64,000 nt of DNA, taken from positions 372,001 to 436,000 of the forward strand of contig OX044357.1 of the NCBI GenBank assembly GCA_943846675.1, in the 5' to 3' direction. Below the pieces are notes generated by a model. It saw only the letters and a program-made list of their open reading frames with translations. It had not been told where the DNA came from and searched no databases. Both the position numbers and the translations under genes were made by a program. Shown one piece after another: positions 17,450-26,114 of the stretch. The DNA is from UBA987 sp002292105. GTDB lineage: Bacteria; Bacteroidota; Bacteroidia; NS11-12g; UBA9320. Positions within the stretch are counted from its first letter, which is position 1. Each line of letters starts with the position of its first letter.

Positions 17450-18877
17450 GTGCACTTTAATACACTACAACATCTTCAACAAGAGTTAGTTGCAGGGAGG
17501 GTTTCGTGCGTTCAAATCGTTGAGTCGTACTTAGAAAATATTCGAAATAATAAACATCTTAACGCCTTTTTAGAGGTCTTTGAAGCAGAGGCATTGGCAA
17601 ATGCCAATCAAGTCGATAAGAAGGTTCAGAACAAGAATCAAGGCAAATTAGCTGGACTTGTAATCGGATTAAAAGACAATATTTCCTACACCGGACATGC
17701 TGTATCTTCATCATCTAAGATTTTGGAGGGATATACGTCAGTTTACAACGCAACGGTTGTGGATCGATTACTGGATGAAGACGCGATAATTATTGGCCGA
17801 CTTAATTGTGATGAATTTGCAATGGGCGCCAGTAACGAGAATTCTGCCTATGGGCCAGTACTCAACGCACAAGATAATTCTCGTGTGCCAGGTGGATCTT
17901 CGGGCGGATCAGCTGTAGCGGTACAAGCCAATTTGTGCCGTGTTGCTCTAGGTTCAGATACGGGAGGTTCAATACGTCAACCTTCGTCTTTTACTGGAAC
18001 GTTTGGTATGAAACCAACGTACGGACGCGTATCACGCTGGGGTTTGCTTGCGTATGCGTCGTCATTTGATCAGATTGGCCCTGTTACTTCTTCCGTAGAA
18101 GATATGGCGGCCGTTTTAGAAGTCATAGCCGGACCTGACGAAAACGATGCTACCGTTTCGGAAACTGCAGTTCCAGCTTATTCAAAAAACTTAAAATCAT
18201 CGGGTAAAAAGAGAATTGCTGTTTTCGAAGATTGTTTGACCGCAGATGGATTAGCACCAGAAATTAAAACGCATCTTAACCAGGCAATTGATGCGCTAAA
18301 AGCTGATGGTAACGAGGTAGAAATGGTTTCATTTCCCTATCTCGATTATATGGTGCCGTGTTATTATGTGCTTACCACCGCTGAGGCTTCTTCAAATTTG
18401 TCTAGATATTCTGGGCTCCTGTATGGCCATAGAAGCACGGAAGCACATGATTTAGAGTCGACATTTATTCAAAGTAGAACTGAAGGTTTTGGACCAGAAG
18501 TAAAGCGAAGAATAATGGCAGGAACTTTCGTATTAAGTTCTGATTACTACGATGCTTATTACACAAAAGCCCAAAAAGTACGTCGCATCATTCAGCAAGA
18601 GACAGAAAAAATATTGAAGGATTTTGACTTTATCCTTTTGCCTACAACGCCAACAGAAGCGTTTAAGTTGGGTGAAAAAGCAAACGATCCAATCGCTATG
18701 TACTTGGCCGATATATTTACGGTGCAAGCTCCTTTAGCCGGTATCCCTGCTATTTCATTGCCAACAGGAACTATGGATTCTGGCATGCCATTTGGACTAC
18801 AGTTAATGGCAAATCACTACGAAGAACAAGATTTGCTTAACATGTCTAAATATTTATTCGAACTAATGGAAGACTAA
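17450..18877 (+). CDS. gatA: Asp-tRNA(Asn)/Glu-tRNA(Gln) amidotransferase subunit A
   Basis: The 475-residue amidase has the Ser-cisSer-Lys triad region: Lys in IGLKDNISYTGH, the glycine/serine stretch PGGSSGGSAVAV, and the nucleophile in GSDTGGSIRQPSS. It supplies ammonia for transamidation of mischarged Glu-tRNA(Gln) or Asp-tRNA(Asn). It begins with GTG 6 bases after tatA and ends overlapping the next gene by 1 base (TAATG). GatB and GatC are elsewhere. Confidence 0.95.
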   Translation: MHFNTLQHLQQELVAGRVSCVQIVESYLENIRNNKHLNAFLEVFEAEALANANQVDKKVQNKNQGKLAGLVIGLKDNISYTGHAVSSSSKILEGYTSVYNATVVDRLLDEDAIIIGRLNCDEFAMGASNENSAYGPVLNAQDNSRVPGGSSGGSAVAVQANLCRVALGSDTGGSIRQPSSFTGTFGMKPTYGRVSRWGLLAYASSFDQIGPVTSSVEDMAAVLEVIAGPDENDATVSETAVPAYSKNLKSSGKKRIAVFEDCLTADGLAPEIKTHLNQAIDALKADGNEVEMVSFPYLDYMVPCYYVLTTAEASSNLSRYSGLLYGHRSTEAHDLESTFIQSRTEGFGPEVKRRIMAGTFVLSSDYYDAYYTKAQKVRRIIQQETEKILKDFDFILLPTTPTEAFKLGEKANDPIAMYLADIFTVQAPLAGIPAISLPTGTMDSGMPFGLQLMANHYEEQDLLNMSKYLFELMED

Positions 18878-20073
18878 TGCGGCTGAGAATACTTTTTTCG
18901 TTTCTGTTTTTATCTGTTTTGGCTTACAGCCAGACGGGGGTAACAGCGACCAGATTGTCACAAATTAATTCTACAATAGAATTGTCTTACAATGGATATG
19001 TTGAACAAGCCATTGCTGACTTGGTTGTCAATAAAGACAATAAATCAGGCGAGTTACTTGGTAAATCTGCGCTTTATCTGCCTGAAATTGAAGACAGTCT
19101 TGAAGCACATCAACTACCACACGAATTGCAATATTTGATTCCTACCGTAAGTCAATACGACAATTGGAAGGTGTCAGACGACGGTGGATCCGGTTATTGG
19201 CAACTTCGGTATGTCATGGCAAAGCGTTATGGCTTAAAGATCTCCAGTTACATTGATGAGCGAAGAGATTACAGAAAGGCAACTTCAGCAGCAATCCCTT
19301 ATTTTAAAAAGTTATATGAAGAGTTGGGTGATTGGCACGCTGTGATAGCAGCTTTTGTTAGTGACAAGGTTGAAGTTAACAAAGCCATTCGAATGGCTGG
19401 TGGCAAGACAAATTATTGGGAATACCACAGATTTTTACCTTTAAAATATCAATACGTGGTGCCAGGTTTTATCGCTCAGATATATACACATAGCTACTAT
19501 GAGTCACATAACATAACACCTGAAACCATGGCCGTACCCAAACTGGAGACCGTTAATATCGATCAATGGGTATCGATATATCAGCTGAGTAAAGCTTTAG
19601 ACGTAAAGTATGACGATTTGAAGGAGTGCAATGCGATTTACAAGAAACAAGTAATTCCGAATACAGACAAGGTGTACGCGGTGAGAATTCCGTTCGAAAG
19701 TGTGGGTAGATATTATGAACTCGGAGATTCCATATATACCTATCAAAGTCATGAAATTACAACGGGTGCTGTAGAACCAAAAGCTACCGAAGATACCCCA
19801 ACAGTAAAAGAACCTGCGGTTGTTAAGCCACCCGTTAAAACTGGTCCAAGGCTGATGTACTATACCGTCCGTAAAGGAGATTATTTAGGTAGAATTGCAG
19901 ACTTATATGACGTACGAATAAGCGATATGCGGAAATGGAATAAGATTAAAGGTGACAGAATAAACATAAACCAACGCCTTAAGATTTATAAGCCTGCTTC
20001 ACAATACTCAAAATACAATAAGATAAATTCAATGAGCACCTATCAAAAGAATCAGCTCATTAAAAAAGATTAA
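18877..20073 (+). CDS. Lytic-transglycosylase-like LysM protein lacking the catalytic Glu
   Basis: The 398-residue secreted protein has a signal peptide (about 1-18), an SLT/MltD-like domain (about 65-200) and one C-terminal LysM domain (about 328-370, TVRKGDYLGRIADLYDVRI). The fold landmarks are kept: LPHELQYLIPTV, GSGYWQLRYVMAKRYGL, GDWHAVIAAF. The position of the catalytic Glu in the family motif P-x-V-E-S holds Ser92 (IPTVSQYDN), and the downstream N-A-G-x-G motif is replaced by FVSDKVEV. It probably binds peptidoglycan without cutting it, as a pseudoenzyme. The gene overlaps gatA by 1 base and is followed 10 bases later by an SGNH hydrolase. Confidence 0.8.
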   Translation: MRLRILFSFLFLSVLAYSQTGVTATRLSQINSTIELSYNGYVEQAIADLVVNKDNKSGELLGKSALYLPEIEDSLEAHQLPHELQYLIPTVSQYDNWKVSDDGGSGYWQLRYVMAKRYGLKISSYIDERRDYRKATSAAIPYFKKLYEELGDWHAVIAAFVSDKVEVNKAIRMAGGKTNYWEYHRFLPLKYQYVVPGFIAQIYTHSYYESHNITPETMAVPKLETVNIDQWVSIYQLSKALDVKYDDLKECNAIYKKQVIPNTDKVYAVRIPFESVGRYYELGDSIYTYQSHEITTGAVEPKATEDTPTVKEPAVVKPPVKTGPRLMYYTVRKGDYLGRIADLYDVRISDMRKWNKIKGDRININQRLKIYKPASQYSKYNKINSMSTYQKNQLIKKD

Positions 20074-20083
20074 ACATCTTTAC

Positions 20084-21790
20084 GTGCAACTCGATTCAGA
20101 GAAATACCACAAAACAAAGCAAGTTAAACCGGCAACAATTGTCTGGATGTTGGTGCTTCTTAATTTGGTTTTAGGATTATTGGTGTTGTTATTTCCAAAG
20201 TCTGAAAGAAGTTTCACGATAAATTCAGAAATCCCCTTTATTCATTTGGTCGATGTAGAAGACACCAGCACAAATACCGGAGACCTTAGGCTTCAGTTTG
20301 TGTCAGCTACGGATTTGTTTACCCCTAAAAACAAGGTTGTCGTTGATATTGATAGTGTATTAGGGGATATAGCGATGGACACTGTTGTTGAAGATACGGT
20401 TGTAATTGATACGAGTTTTAATGAACCTGAACTCAATAGAAAAATTCAATATGTCAAGGTAGAACGGTCAGTGCTTCATGGTTTTTTTGAGGCATTATTC
20501 GAAGTGGAGAATGGTTCAGAAGAGTTGATTCGAATCTTACATTATGGAGACTCCCAACTAGAAGGTGATCGAATTTCAGATTACTTACGTAATAAAATGC
20601 AAAACCGTTTTGGTGGATATGGACCAGGTATTGTCTTACCAATCGATGTTAGCCATGCTAGGGTTTCTATTAGGCAAAGTGAGAGTAGAGATTGGAAAAA
20701 GTATGCCATCTATAGCAAAAAAAGACATCCCAAAAGACATTACGGAATTGGTGGTTCTTCATATATGTATACGGGGAAATACTTCGTAAAAATTGGAGAG
20801 GATACTATCATTCAGCCAGTTTATGACTCTTTAATAGAGAAAAAGATATGGCTGGTAAAAGCATTAAAACAAGACTCCATCTCAACCGAAGATTCTTCAA
20901 ATTGGGGTACAGTAAGTGTACCTTTTGATTCTTCACAATTTCAAATGGATACTTCATTCAAACCAATTTTGGAGCGCAAGGACGCTGCTTACAGTTGGTT
21001 GAAATTTAGATGCTCAAATAGAAGTTATCCGCGTGTAAGAAAGTTTAACCAGGTGGAATTGATGTATAGCGCTGAGGATTCAGTAAATCTCATTGTTTCG
21101 ATTGATGGTGTAGAAAAAGTTAAGCAATTGCCACCAGCGCCATATGGAACTAAAACCACCTTACATCGAGGTTGGGTTAACAGTGCGGTGATGCTCAAAT
21201 TTGCCGGCGTTTCACCCGTCGTTTTTGGTGTTCTGCTAGATGGAAAGAAGGGTGTGGCAGTTGATAATTTCCCCATGCGTGGAAGCAGTGGAACAGGGTA
21301 TTCTATTATCAACCAATCGGTTTACAGAAGGCAATTACAAGCAACCAATGCTAAACTCATTATCATGCAATATGGAATCAATGTCATACCAAATCCTCAA
21401 AAAAGGTATGGATTCTATCAACGCATGTTTAGCAAAGAGATTGCGGCCATTAAAAAAGCAATGCCAGGCGTTAGTATATTGGTAATAGGGCCAAGCGATA
21501 TGAGTCGAAAAGTTGCTGGCGAGTATGTATCCTATCCAAATATCACCAAAATACGCGATGCGATGCAAAAGGCTGCAAGGGAAAACGATTGTGCTTTTTG
21601 GGATTTGTATAGCGTTATGGGAGGTGAAAATTCTATGGTAGGGTGGGTCAATAATTCTCCTACGCTTGCCGCTAAAGACTACACCCATTTTAACGCCCGA
21701 GGAGCGCGCTATATAGGCGAGATGCTCTATAACGCGATAATGAGTGATTATACGCTATGGAAAAACCAACAATCTACTCCAACACCATAG
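20084..21790 (+). CDS. Membrane-anchored SGNH/GDSL-type hydrolase
   Basis: The 568-residue protein has an N-terminal membrane anchor (about 19-37). The SGNH block I is YGDSQLEGDRIS (Ser157), followed by the IMQYGIN block and the C-terminal block V KDYTHFNARGARYIGE with the catalytic Asp and His. Such enzymes are esterases or acetyltransferases acting in the periplasm or on surface glycans. A long insertion separates block I from the rest. It starts with GTG and follows the LysM pseudoenzyme gene by 10 bases, so peptidoglycan O-acetyl turnover is a reasonable but unproven role. Confidence 0.8.
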   Translation: MQLDSEKYHKTKQVKPATIVWMLVLLNLVLGLLVLLFPKSERSFTINSEIPFIHLVDVEDTSTNTGDLRLQFVSATDLFTPKNKVVVDIDSVLGDIAMDTVVEDTVVIDTSFNEPELNRKIQYVKVERSVLHGFFEALFEVENGSEELIRILHYGDSQLEGDRISDYLRNKMQNRFGGYGPGIVLPIDVSHARVSIRQSESRDWKKYAIYSKKRHPKRHYGIGGSSYMYTGKYFVKIGEDTIIQPVYDSLIEKKIWLVKALKQDSISTEDSSNWGTVSVPFDSSQFQMDTSFKPILERKDAAYSWLKFRCSNRSYPRVRKFNQVELMYSAEDSVNLIVSIDGVEKVKQLPPAPYGTKTTLHRGWVNSAVMLKFAGVSPVVFGVLLDGKKGVAVDNFPMRGSSGTGYSIINQSVYRRQLQATNAKLIIMQYGINVIPNPQKRYGFYQRMFSKEIAAIKKAMPGVSILVIGPSDMSRKVAGEYVSYPNITKIRDAMQKAARENDCAFWDLYSVMGGENSMVGWVNNSPTLAAKDYTHFNARGARYIGEMLYNAIMSDYTLWKNQQSTPTP

Positions 21791-21856
21791 TTTAGCCCTG
21801 TTTCGGTTAAGGGGATTCACAGATTTTGGTTAAATTGCATTAGGTAATATTTCAAT

Positions 21857-22858
21857 ATGCGTAATGCTAAAATCGCTGGAATGGGTTTCTTCGTTCCAGA
21901 AAACATTGTAACAAACGACGACCTTGCTCAAATGATGGAGACCAACGATGCGTGGATTCAAGAGCGTACAGGTATTCAAGAACGTAGATGGGTCATTCCG
22001 GGAGAAGATACCACATCTGGAATGGGTGTAAAAGCGGCAAAAATGGCCATAGAAAATGCCAATATTGATACGCAGGATATTGACTTCATCATCTTTGCTA
22101 CGTTGTCTCCAGACTATTATTTCCCGGGACCAGGTGTACAAGTTCAAGAGGCTCTTGGTCTTGACACGATTGGCGCATTGGATGTTAGAAATCAATGTTC
22201 GGGTTTTGTATATGCCTTAAGCGTGGCCGACCAATTTATCAAAACAGGCATGTATAATAACATTCTAGTCATTGGGTCAGAGCTGCACTCAGGAGGTTTG
22301 GAAAAAACCACTAGAGGAAGAGGGGTATCTGTAATTTTTGGTGACGGAGCAGGTGCAGCAGTTGTGACGCCTTCAGACTATAGCAGTGGCATCCTTAGCA
22401 CACATTTGCATAGCGAAGGGGCACACGCCAAAGAATTGGCTTTAATTGGACCGGCCACAAATCGCTGGGTTGATGAAATAATTAAAGACGGAGACCCAGA
22501 CGATCTTTCTTACTATCCACACATGAATGGGAATTATGTTTTTAAGCATGCCGTAACGAGATTTCCTCAAGTTATCATGGAAGCACTTACTCAAAATGGG
22601 TACAAGCCAGAAGACATTGATCTATTGGTACCGCATCAAGCGAACTTAAGGATTGCACAATTCATTCAGCGAACCATGAAGTTGAAGGATGATCAGGTCT
22701 ATAACAATATTATGCGATACGGAAACACTACTGCGGCGTCAATCCCCATTGCTCTGTCTGAGGCTCTGCAGGAAGGGAAGGTTAAAAAGGGCGATTTGGT
22801 TTGCCTAGCGGCGTTTGGTAGTGGATTTACTTGGGCCAGTGCATTAATAAGATGGTAA
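21857..22858 (+). CDS. fabH: Beta-ketoacyl-ACP synthase III
   Basis: The 333-residue condensing enzyme has the Cys-His-Asn triad: Cys114 in RNQCSGFVYAL, His260 in VPHQANLRIAQ and Asn in YGNTTAASIPIALSEA. It also has GDGAGAAVV and ends with GSGFTWASALIRW. FabH condenses an acyl-CoA primer with malonyl-ACP to start fatty-acid synthesis. It stands alone between a 66-base and a 149-base spacer. Bacteroidota carry several KAS III paralogues, so housekeeping FabH versus a specialised homologue cannot be decided here. Confidence 0.9.
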   Translation: MRNAKIAGMGFFVPENIVTNDDLAQMMETNDAWIQERTGIQERRWVIPGEDTTSGMGVKAAKMAIENANIDTQDIDFIIFATLSPDYYFPGPGVQVQEALGLDTIGALDVRNQCSGFVYALSVADQFIKTGMYNNILVIGSELHSGGLEKTTRGRGVSVIFGDGAGAAVVTPSDYSSGILSTHLHSEGAHAKELALIGPATNRWVDEIIKDGDPDDLSYYPHMNGNYVFKHAVTRFPQVIMEALTQNGYKPEDIDLLVPHQANLRIAQFIQRTMKLKDDQVYNNIMRYGNTTAASIPIALSEALQEGKVKKGDLVCLAAFGSGFTWASALIRW

Positions 22859-23007
22859 TTATTTCCTTTAATCGACTCAAGTAATTTCTTTGTCTATTTT
22901 CCGCATTTGACCGGTCTAAACTGAAACTGTTTTTGTTGCTTTGGTGTTAGCTATATAAATACCCATAAGATCAAACAATTCTTTGGGACAAAAACAGTTA
23001 ATACAAT

Positions 23008-23244
23008 ATGAGTAACTACCAAATGAGCATTAGATCAATCTGGCGAAAAATGGTTAATTGGGGTTTTAACAAAAAAACCTTGAAGTGGACGGCCGTTTTT
23101 GTTGTTTTGAAATGGGTAGTTACTCTTACGCTCGTTGCTTACTTTATTCGAGTGGAAAAATGGCATTCGATTTACTGGTTAATCTTTCCGGTAATTGCAG
23201 TGGCGCTATTTTTATACAACAAAAAGAAAAAAGAGCGTCGATAA
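23008..23244 (+). CDS. Small membrane protein of unknown function
   Basis: This 78-residue protein was not recognised. It has two predicted transmembrane helices (about 29-47 and 50-68) and strongly basic ends (RKMVNWGFNKKTLKW and KKKKERR), suggesting both termini on the cytoplasmic side. It is a single gene with an ATG start, 150 bases after fabH, and an ECF sigma gene follows 145 bases later. Confidence 0.6.
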   Translation: MSNYQMSIRSIWRKMVNWGFNKKTLKWTAVFVVLKWVVTLTLVAYFIRVEKWHSIYWLIFPVIAVALFLYNKKKKERR

Positions 23245-23389
23245 GCTTGTATTCTGATCACTTTTTCTGTGAAAGACTTTCATTCTGTTTGCATTCTAAA
23301 TTAGTTCAATTACAGACTGGATTGTAGGTCATTTTTAATATTTTGATTGAAAATGGTTACTTTTACACAATACCATTATTAATCTGTAA

Positions 23390-23935
23390 GTGAATTCGGA
23401 GAATCATATTGTAACGGGCATCAAAACGGGTGACTCAGAAATTTTAAAATCTGTGTATACAGATTATTTCGGTATGGTGCGAAATCTGGTGGTCAAAAAC
23501 TCTGGTTCAGAGACAGATGCTGAAGATGTTTTTCAGGATGCTTTGGTCGTTCTATTTAAGAAATTCAACCATTCAGAATTTCGTTTAGCGGTTAAGTTTA
23601 AGACCTATTTTTATTCGGTATGCCGAAATATTTGGCTCACTGAGTTGAGAAAACGTGGTGGTAGAAACGCAAGATTGAAAGACTTTGAACACCACGTGGA
23701 GTTAGGTTATGAGTTTACGTCAAATTGGAAAGAAACTCAGGAAGAAGCCTTTGTTAAGGTTGAAAAGGCAATGCGGTATTTGGGTGAAAAATGTCAAGAG
23801 ATTTTATTGATGTATTATTACCAAAAACAGTCAATGCAACAGATAGCTGCAGCACTTGATTACGCAGACGCGGATTCAGCCAAGGCACAGAAATATAAAT
23901 GTATTCGTCAACTTAAACGCAATTTAAATCCGTGA
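23390..23935 (+). CDS. ECF-type RNA polymerase sigma factor
   Basis: The 181-residue protein has a sigma region 2 (DAEDVFQDALVVLFKKF) and a region 4 HTH (CQEILLMYYYQKQSMQQIAAAL). It begins with GTG. It overlaps the next gene by 4 bases (GTGA), and that gene has the layout of a membrane-bound regulator, so the two probably form a sigma/anti-sigma pair. Target promoters cannot be deduced from the window. Confidence 0.92.
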   Translation: MNSENHIVTGIKTGDSEILKSVYTDYFGMVRNLVVKNSGSETDAEDVFQDALVVLFKKFNHSEFRLAVKFKTYFYSVCRNIWLTELRKRGGRNARLKDFEHHVELGYEFTSNWKETQEEAFVKVEKAMRYLGEKCQEILLMYYYQKQSMQQIAAALDYADADSAKAQKYKCIRQLKRNLNP

Positions 23936-24777
23936 TTAGCGAAAAGGACATAGCGCTTATTGATGCATTTATTGCTGGGGATTTAATTGGCAATGATAAA
24001 ACCGATTTTGAATCTCGGGTTAAAAAAGACCTGGAATTCGCCAAGGCTGTCCGTCAACAAATTCATGCGGTTGAGCACCTTGAGATAATGGGCGCAGTGA
24101 CCATGGGCAAATCACTTCGACGTGATATGCAGCAATGGAAAAGTGAAGGAGGATACCAGCCATACCAACCTGAATTAATGGGTAAAGGGATGATGACAAA
24201 AGTGATTGCAGGCATCGTTTTGCTAGCAGTTGTCGGAGGAGTCATTTGGTATTTCTTTATGAAGGAAGAACCAACCAAGCCAGCACCTGTCAAGCCCGAG
24301 ACTGAAGAGACTGTGGCTCCTGAACCAACGCCGACAACAGATGTGATAGATACGATTACAACGACGGAATCCCTAGTCGAACTGAAAACAAGCGAGGAGC
24401 AAATCGCTGATATGCAGCTAAATGTAAAGGATCCAACTACCTTTTCAATTCACGAAATAAGCGAAGAAGATGGTATTTACACCTATGAAATCGCGTATGA
24501 CGATTATGTAGATGTTTTTCAAAGCAGAGATCCTGACATTGACGATGTTTTAATGGAGATGGCAGAACAAGCAATTTCTGATAATCAAAAAGTTAATGAG
24601 GAGAATAAGGCGAGAAATAACGCCGCAAAGCAACAAAGTGTGCAATCAGCACCAACCAATACACCAACTCAGAAAAAGGCTGAAGTGGAGCAAAAAGCAG
24701 AACCAAAAAAGAAAACAACGACCCAGCCAAAGCCACGACGCAAGCAACAAAAGGTTGACGATGATTTTCCTTATTAA
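23932..24777 (+). CDS. Single-pass membrane protein, probable anti-sigma factor
   Basis: The 281-residue protein has a cytoplasmic helical N-terminus (about 1-85), one transmembrane helix (about 89-109), a Pro/Thr/Glu-rich linker, a small extracytoplasmic region and a Lys/Gln/Pro-rich tail. It was not recognised by sequence. The topology and the 4-base overlap with the ECF sigma gene are those of an anti-sigma factor. It has no visible zinc-binding HxxxCxxC motif. Confidence 0.65.
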   Translation: MISEKDIALIDAFIAGDLIGNDKTDFESRVKKDLEFAKAVRQQIHAVEHLEIMGAVTMGKSLRRDMQQWKSEGGYQPYQPELMGKGMMTKVIAGIVLLAVVGGVIWYFFMKEEPTKPAPVKPETEETVAPEPTPTTDVIDTITTTESLVELKTSEEQIADMQLNVKDPTTFSIHEISEEDGIYTYEIAYDDYVDVFQSRDPDIDDVLMEMAEQAISDNQKVNEENKARNNAAKQQSVQSAPTNTPTQKKAEVEQKAEPKKKTTTQPKPRRKQQKVDDDFPY

Positions 24778-24785
24778 CGGGTGAT

Positions 24786-25127
24786 TTGATTTTCTGTATT
24801 CCGTGGTTATTTAAATACTTCTTTAGAGATAATATAAGCGCATTTGCGTTTTGGCCATTTATCGTATTGAAGTCCCCAAAGCTCAAGTCAGAACAACAAA
24901 TATTGCGTCATGAACGCATTCATTTAAAGCAACAAGTTGAGCTGTTAGTGATTCCTTTTTATGCCATTTATATGATCGAATTCCTTGTTCGTTTGCTAAT
25001 ACACAAGGACGTTCAAAAGGCTTACTTAGCCATTAGTTTTGAAATCGAAGCGTTCAGAAACGATTGGGATGATGGTTACCTCAAACGTCGAAAAATTTGG
25101 AGTATGTGGCGAAGAGGAGTTGGTTAA
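24786..25127 (+). CDS. Membrane protein with HExxH motif
   Basis: The 113-residue protein carries HERIH (His42, Glu43, His46) in the context LRHERIHLKQQVELLV, followed by a transmembrane helix (about 52-71). A downstream SFEIEAFRND provides an acidic residue that could be a third zinc ligand. Comparable small proteins occur in other Bacteroidota, usually unnamed. Whether it is a minimal metallopeptidase is unknown. It starts at a TTG 8 bases after the anti-sigma candidate, so it could take part in that sigma module, for example in proteolysis of the regulator. Confidence 0.6.
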   Translation: MIFCIPWLFKYFFRDNISAFAFWPFIVLKSPKLKSEQQILRHERIHLKQQVELLVIPFYAIYMIEFLVRLLIHKDVQKAYLAISFEIEAFRNDWDDGYLKRRKIWSMWRRGVG

Positions 25128-25172
25128 ATTGACGTAAGACTGCACTTTTGCATGAAATAAGGATATTAATAT

Positions 25173-25469
25173 ATGTTTGGACTAGACAAACTAAAAGACT
25201 TCAAGAAAAACGCTGAAGAAGCAAAAGAACGACTTGAGTCAATCACTGTTGAGGGTACCGCTGGAGCCGATTTAGTAAAAGTCGTATGCACTGCGAGTAA
25301 AAAAGTGGTTTCTGTGGATGTGAGCGAATCGGTTCTGAGAACCGGATTGAAATCGGACGTTGACAAATTGATTTTGGAAGCAATGAACAACGCCCTTGCT
25401 CAAGCCGAACAAGTAACCGAAAGTGAAATGAAGGGCATCATGCCCAATATTCCTGGGTTAGGAATTTAA
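25173..25469 (+). CDS. YbaB/EbfC-family nucleoid-associated protein
   Basis: The 98-residue protein begins MFGLDKLKDFKKNAEEAKERL and shows the family features: a charged N-terminal helix, a central strand region (VVCTASKKVVSVDV) and a C-terminal helix (LILEAMNNALAQAEQ) ending in PNIPGLGI. YbaB proteins are small DNA-binding dimers associated with the nucleoid. In many bacteria the gene is next to dnaX/recR, but here it stands between two ECF sigma modules. Confidence 0.88.
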   Translation: MFGLDKLKDFKKNAEEAKERLESITVEGTAGADLVKVVCTASKKVVSVDVSESVLRTGLKSDVDKLILEAMNNALAQAEQVTESEMKGIMPNIPGLGI

Positions 25470-26114
25470 TTAAAGGATACGTCTAGAAAGCTGCATCCTT
25501 AAGCCGTCGACATACGTTTTTTCTGTGGCGTGTGTAACTGGACTTCCGCCCACTTGTGCAATGAAGTTAACCGTATACAAGGGACTTATTACATACGTTA
25601 AGGAGGCCAGCAGGGCAACTTCGGATTTACGAAATTTCACATCCGGTATCGGGCTAACGGATTCACCATAGATATAGAAGTCCTTGAATTCATGTAACAC
25701 GAATTGAGGTTGAAAACCAACACCCACTTGAACCTGTTTTCCAAGGTTATGTTTATAGTAAAGGGCAGTTGCAAAGAGTAATCTACCTGTTAAAGTCGTT
25801 GACCGATAATAAAAAGAGTTGTTCTCAACACTATAGGTTTTCAATTCTTCTGACGCTTGATTAAAGAGCAATGAAGACGCAAGGCTTAGTCTAGATTTCG
25901 TTTTTGTCAAGAAGTGAAACTCCCCTCCGAGGCCAAAACCATAACCAGAATTCCCATTTTTCGATGCACCACGATACCGCAATGCGCTGGTTTCGAAGTG
26001 AACCCTAGCTTTTCTAATATTCTCCGAAATATGGTACACCGAGGGTGTTTGGCTCATTGCGCTTAAGGCCAAAAGAGTCATCAAAAAAGTAGGTACTATT
26101 TGCTTAATAAACAT
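25470..26114 (-). CDS. Secreted beta-barrel-like protein of unknown function
   Basis: The 214-residue product has a signal peptide (about 1-21, MFIKQIVPTFLMTLLALSAMSQ). It is rich in alternating aromatic and polar residues typical of a small outer-membrane barrel (for example GYGFGLGGEFHFLTKTKSRL). No family was recognised. Its start overlaps the end of the preceding gene by 19 bases, so it is the third gene of the sigma operon 27840-25470. Confidence 0.62.
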   Translation of the reverse strand: MFIKQIVPTFLMTLLALSAMSQTPSVYHISENIRKARVHFETSALRYRGASKNGNSGYGFGLGGEFHFLTKTKSRLSLASSLLFNQASEELKTYSVENNSFYYRSTTLTGRLLFATALYYKHNLGKQVQVGVGFQPQFVLHEFKDFYIYGESVSPIPDVKFRKSEVALLASLTYVISPLYTVNFIAQVGGSPVTHATEKTYVDGLRMQLSRRIL

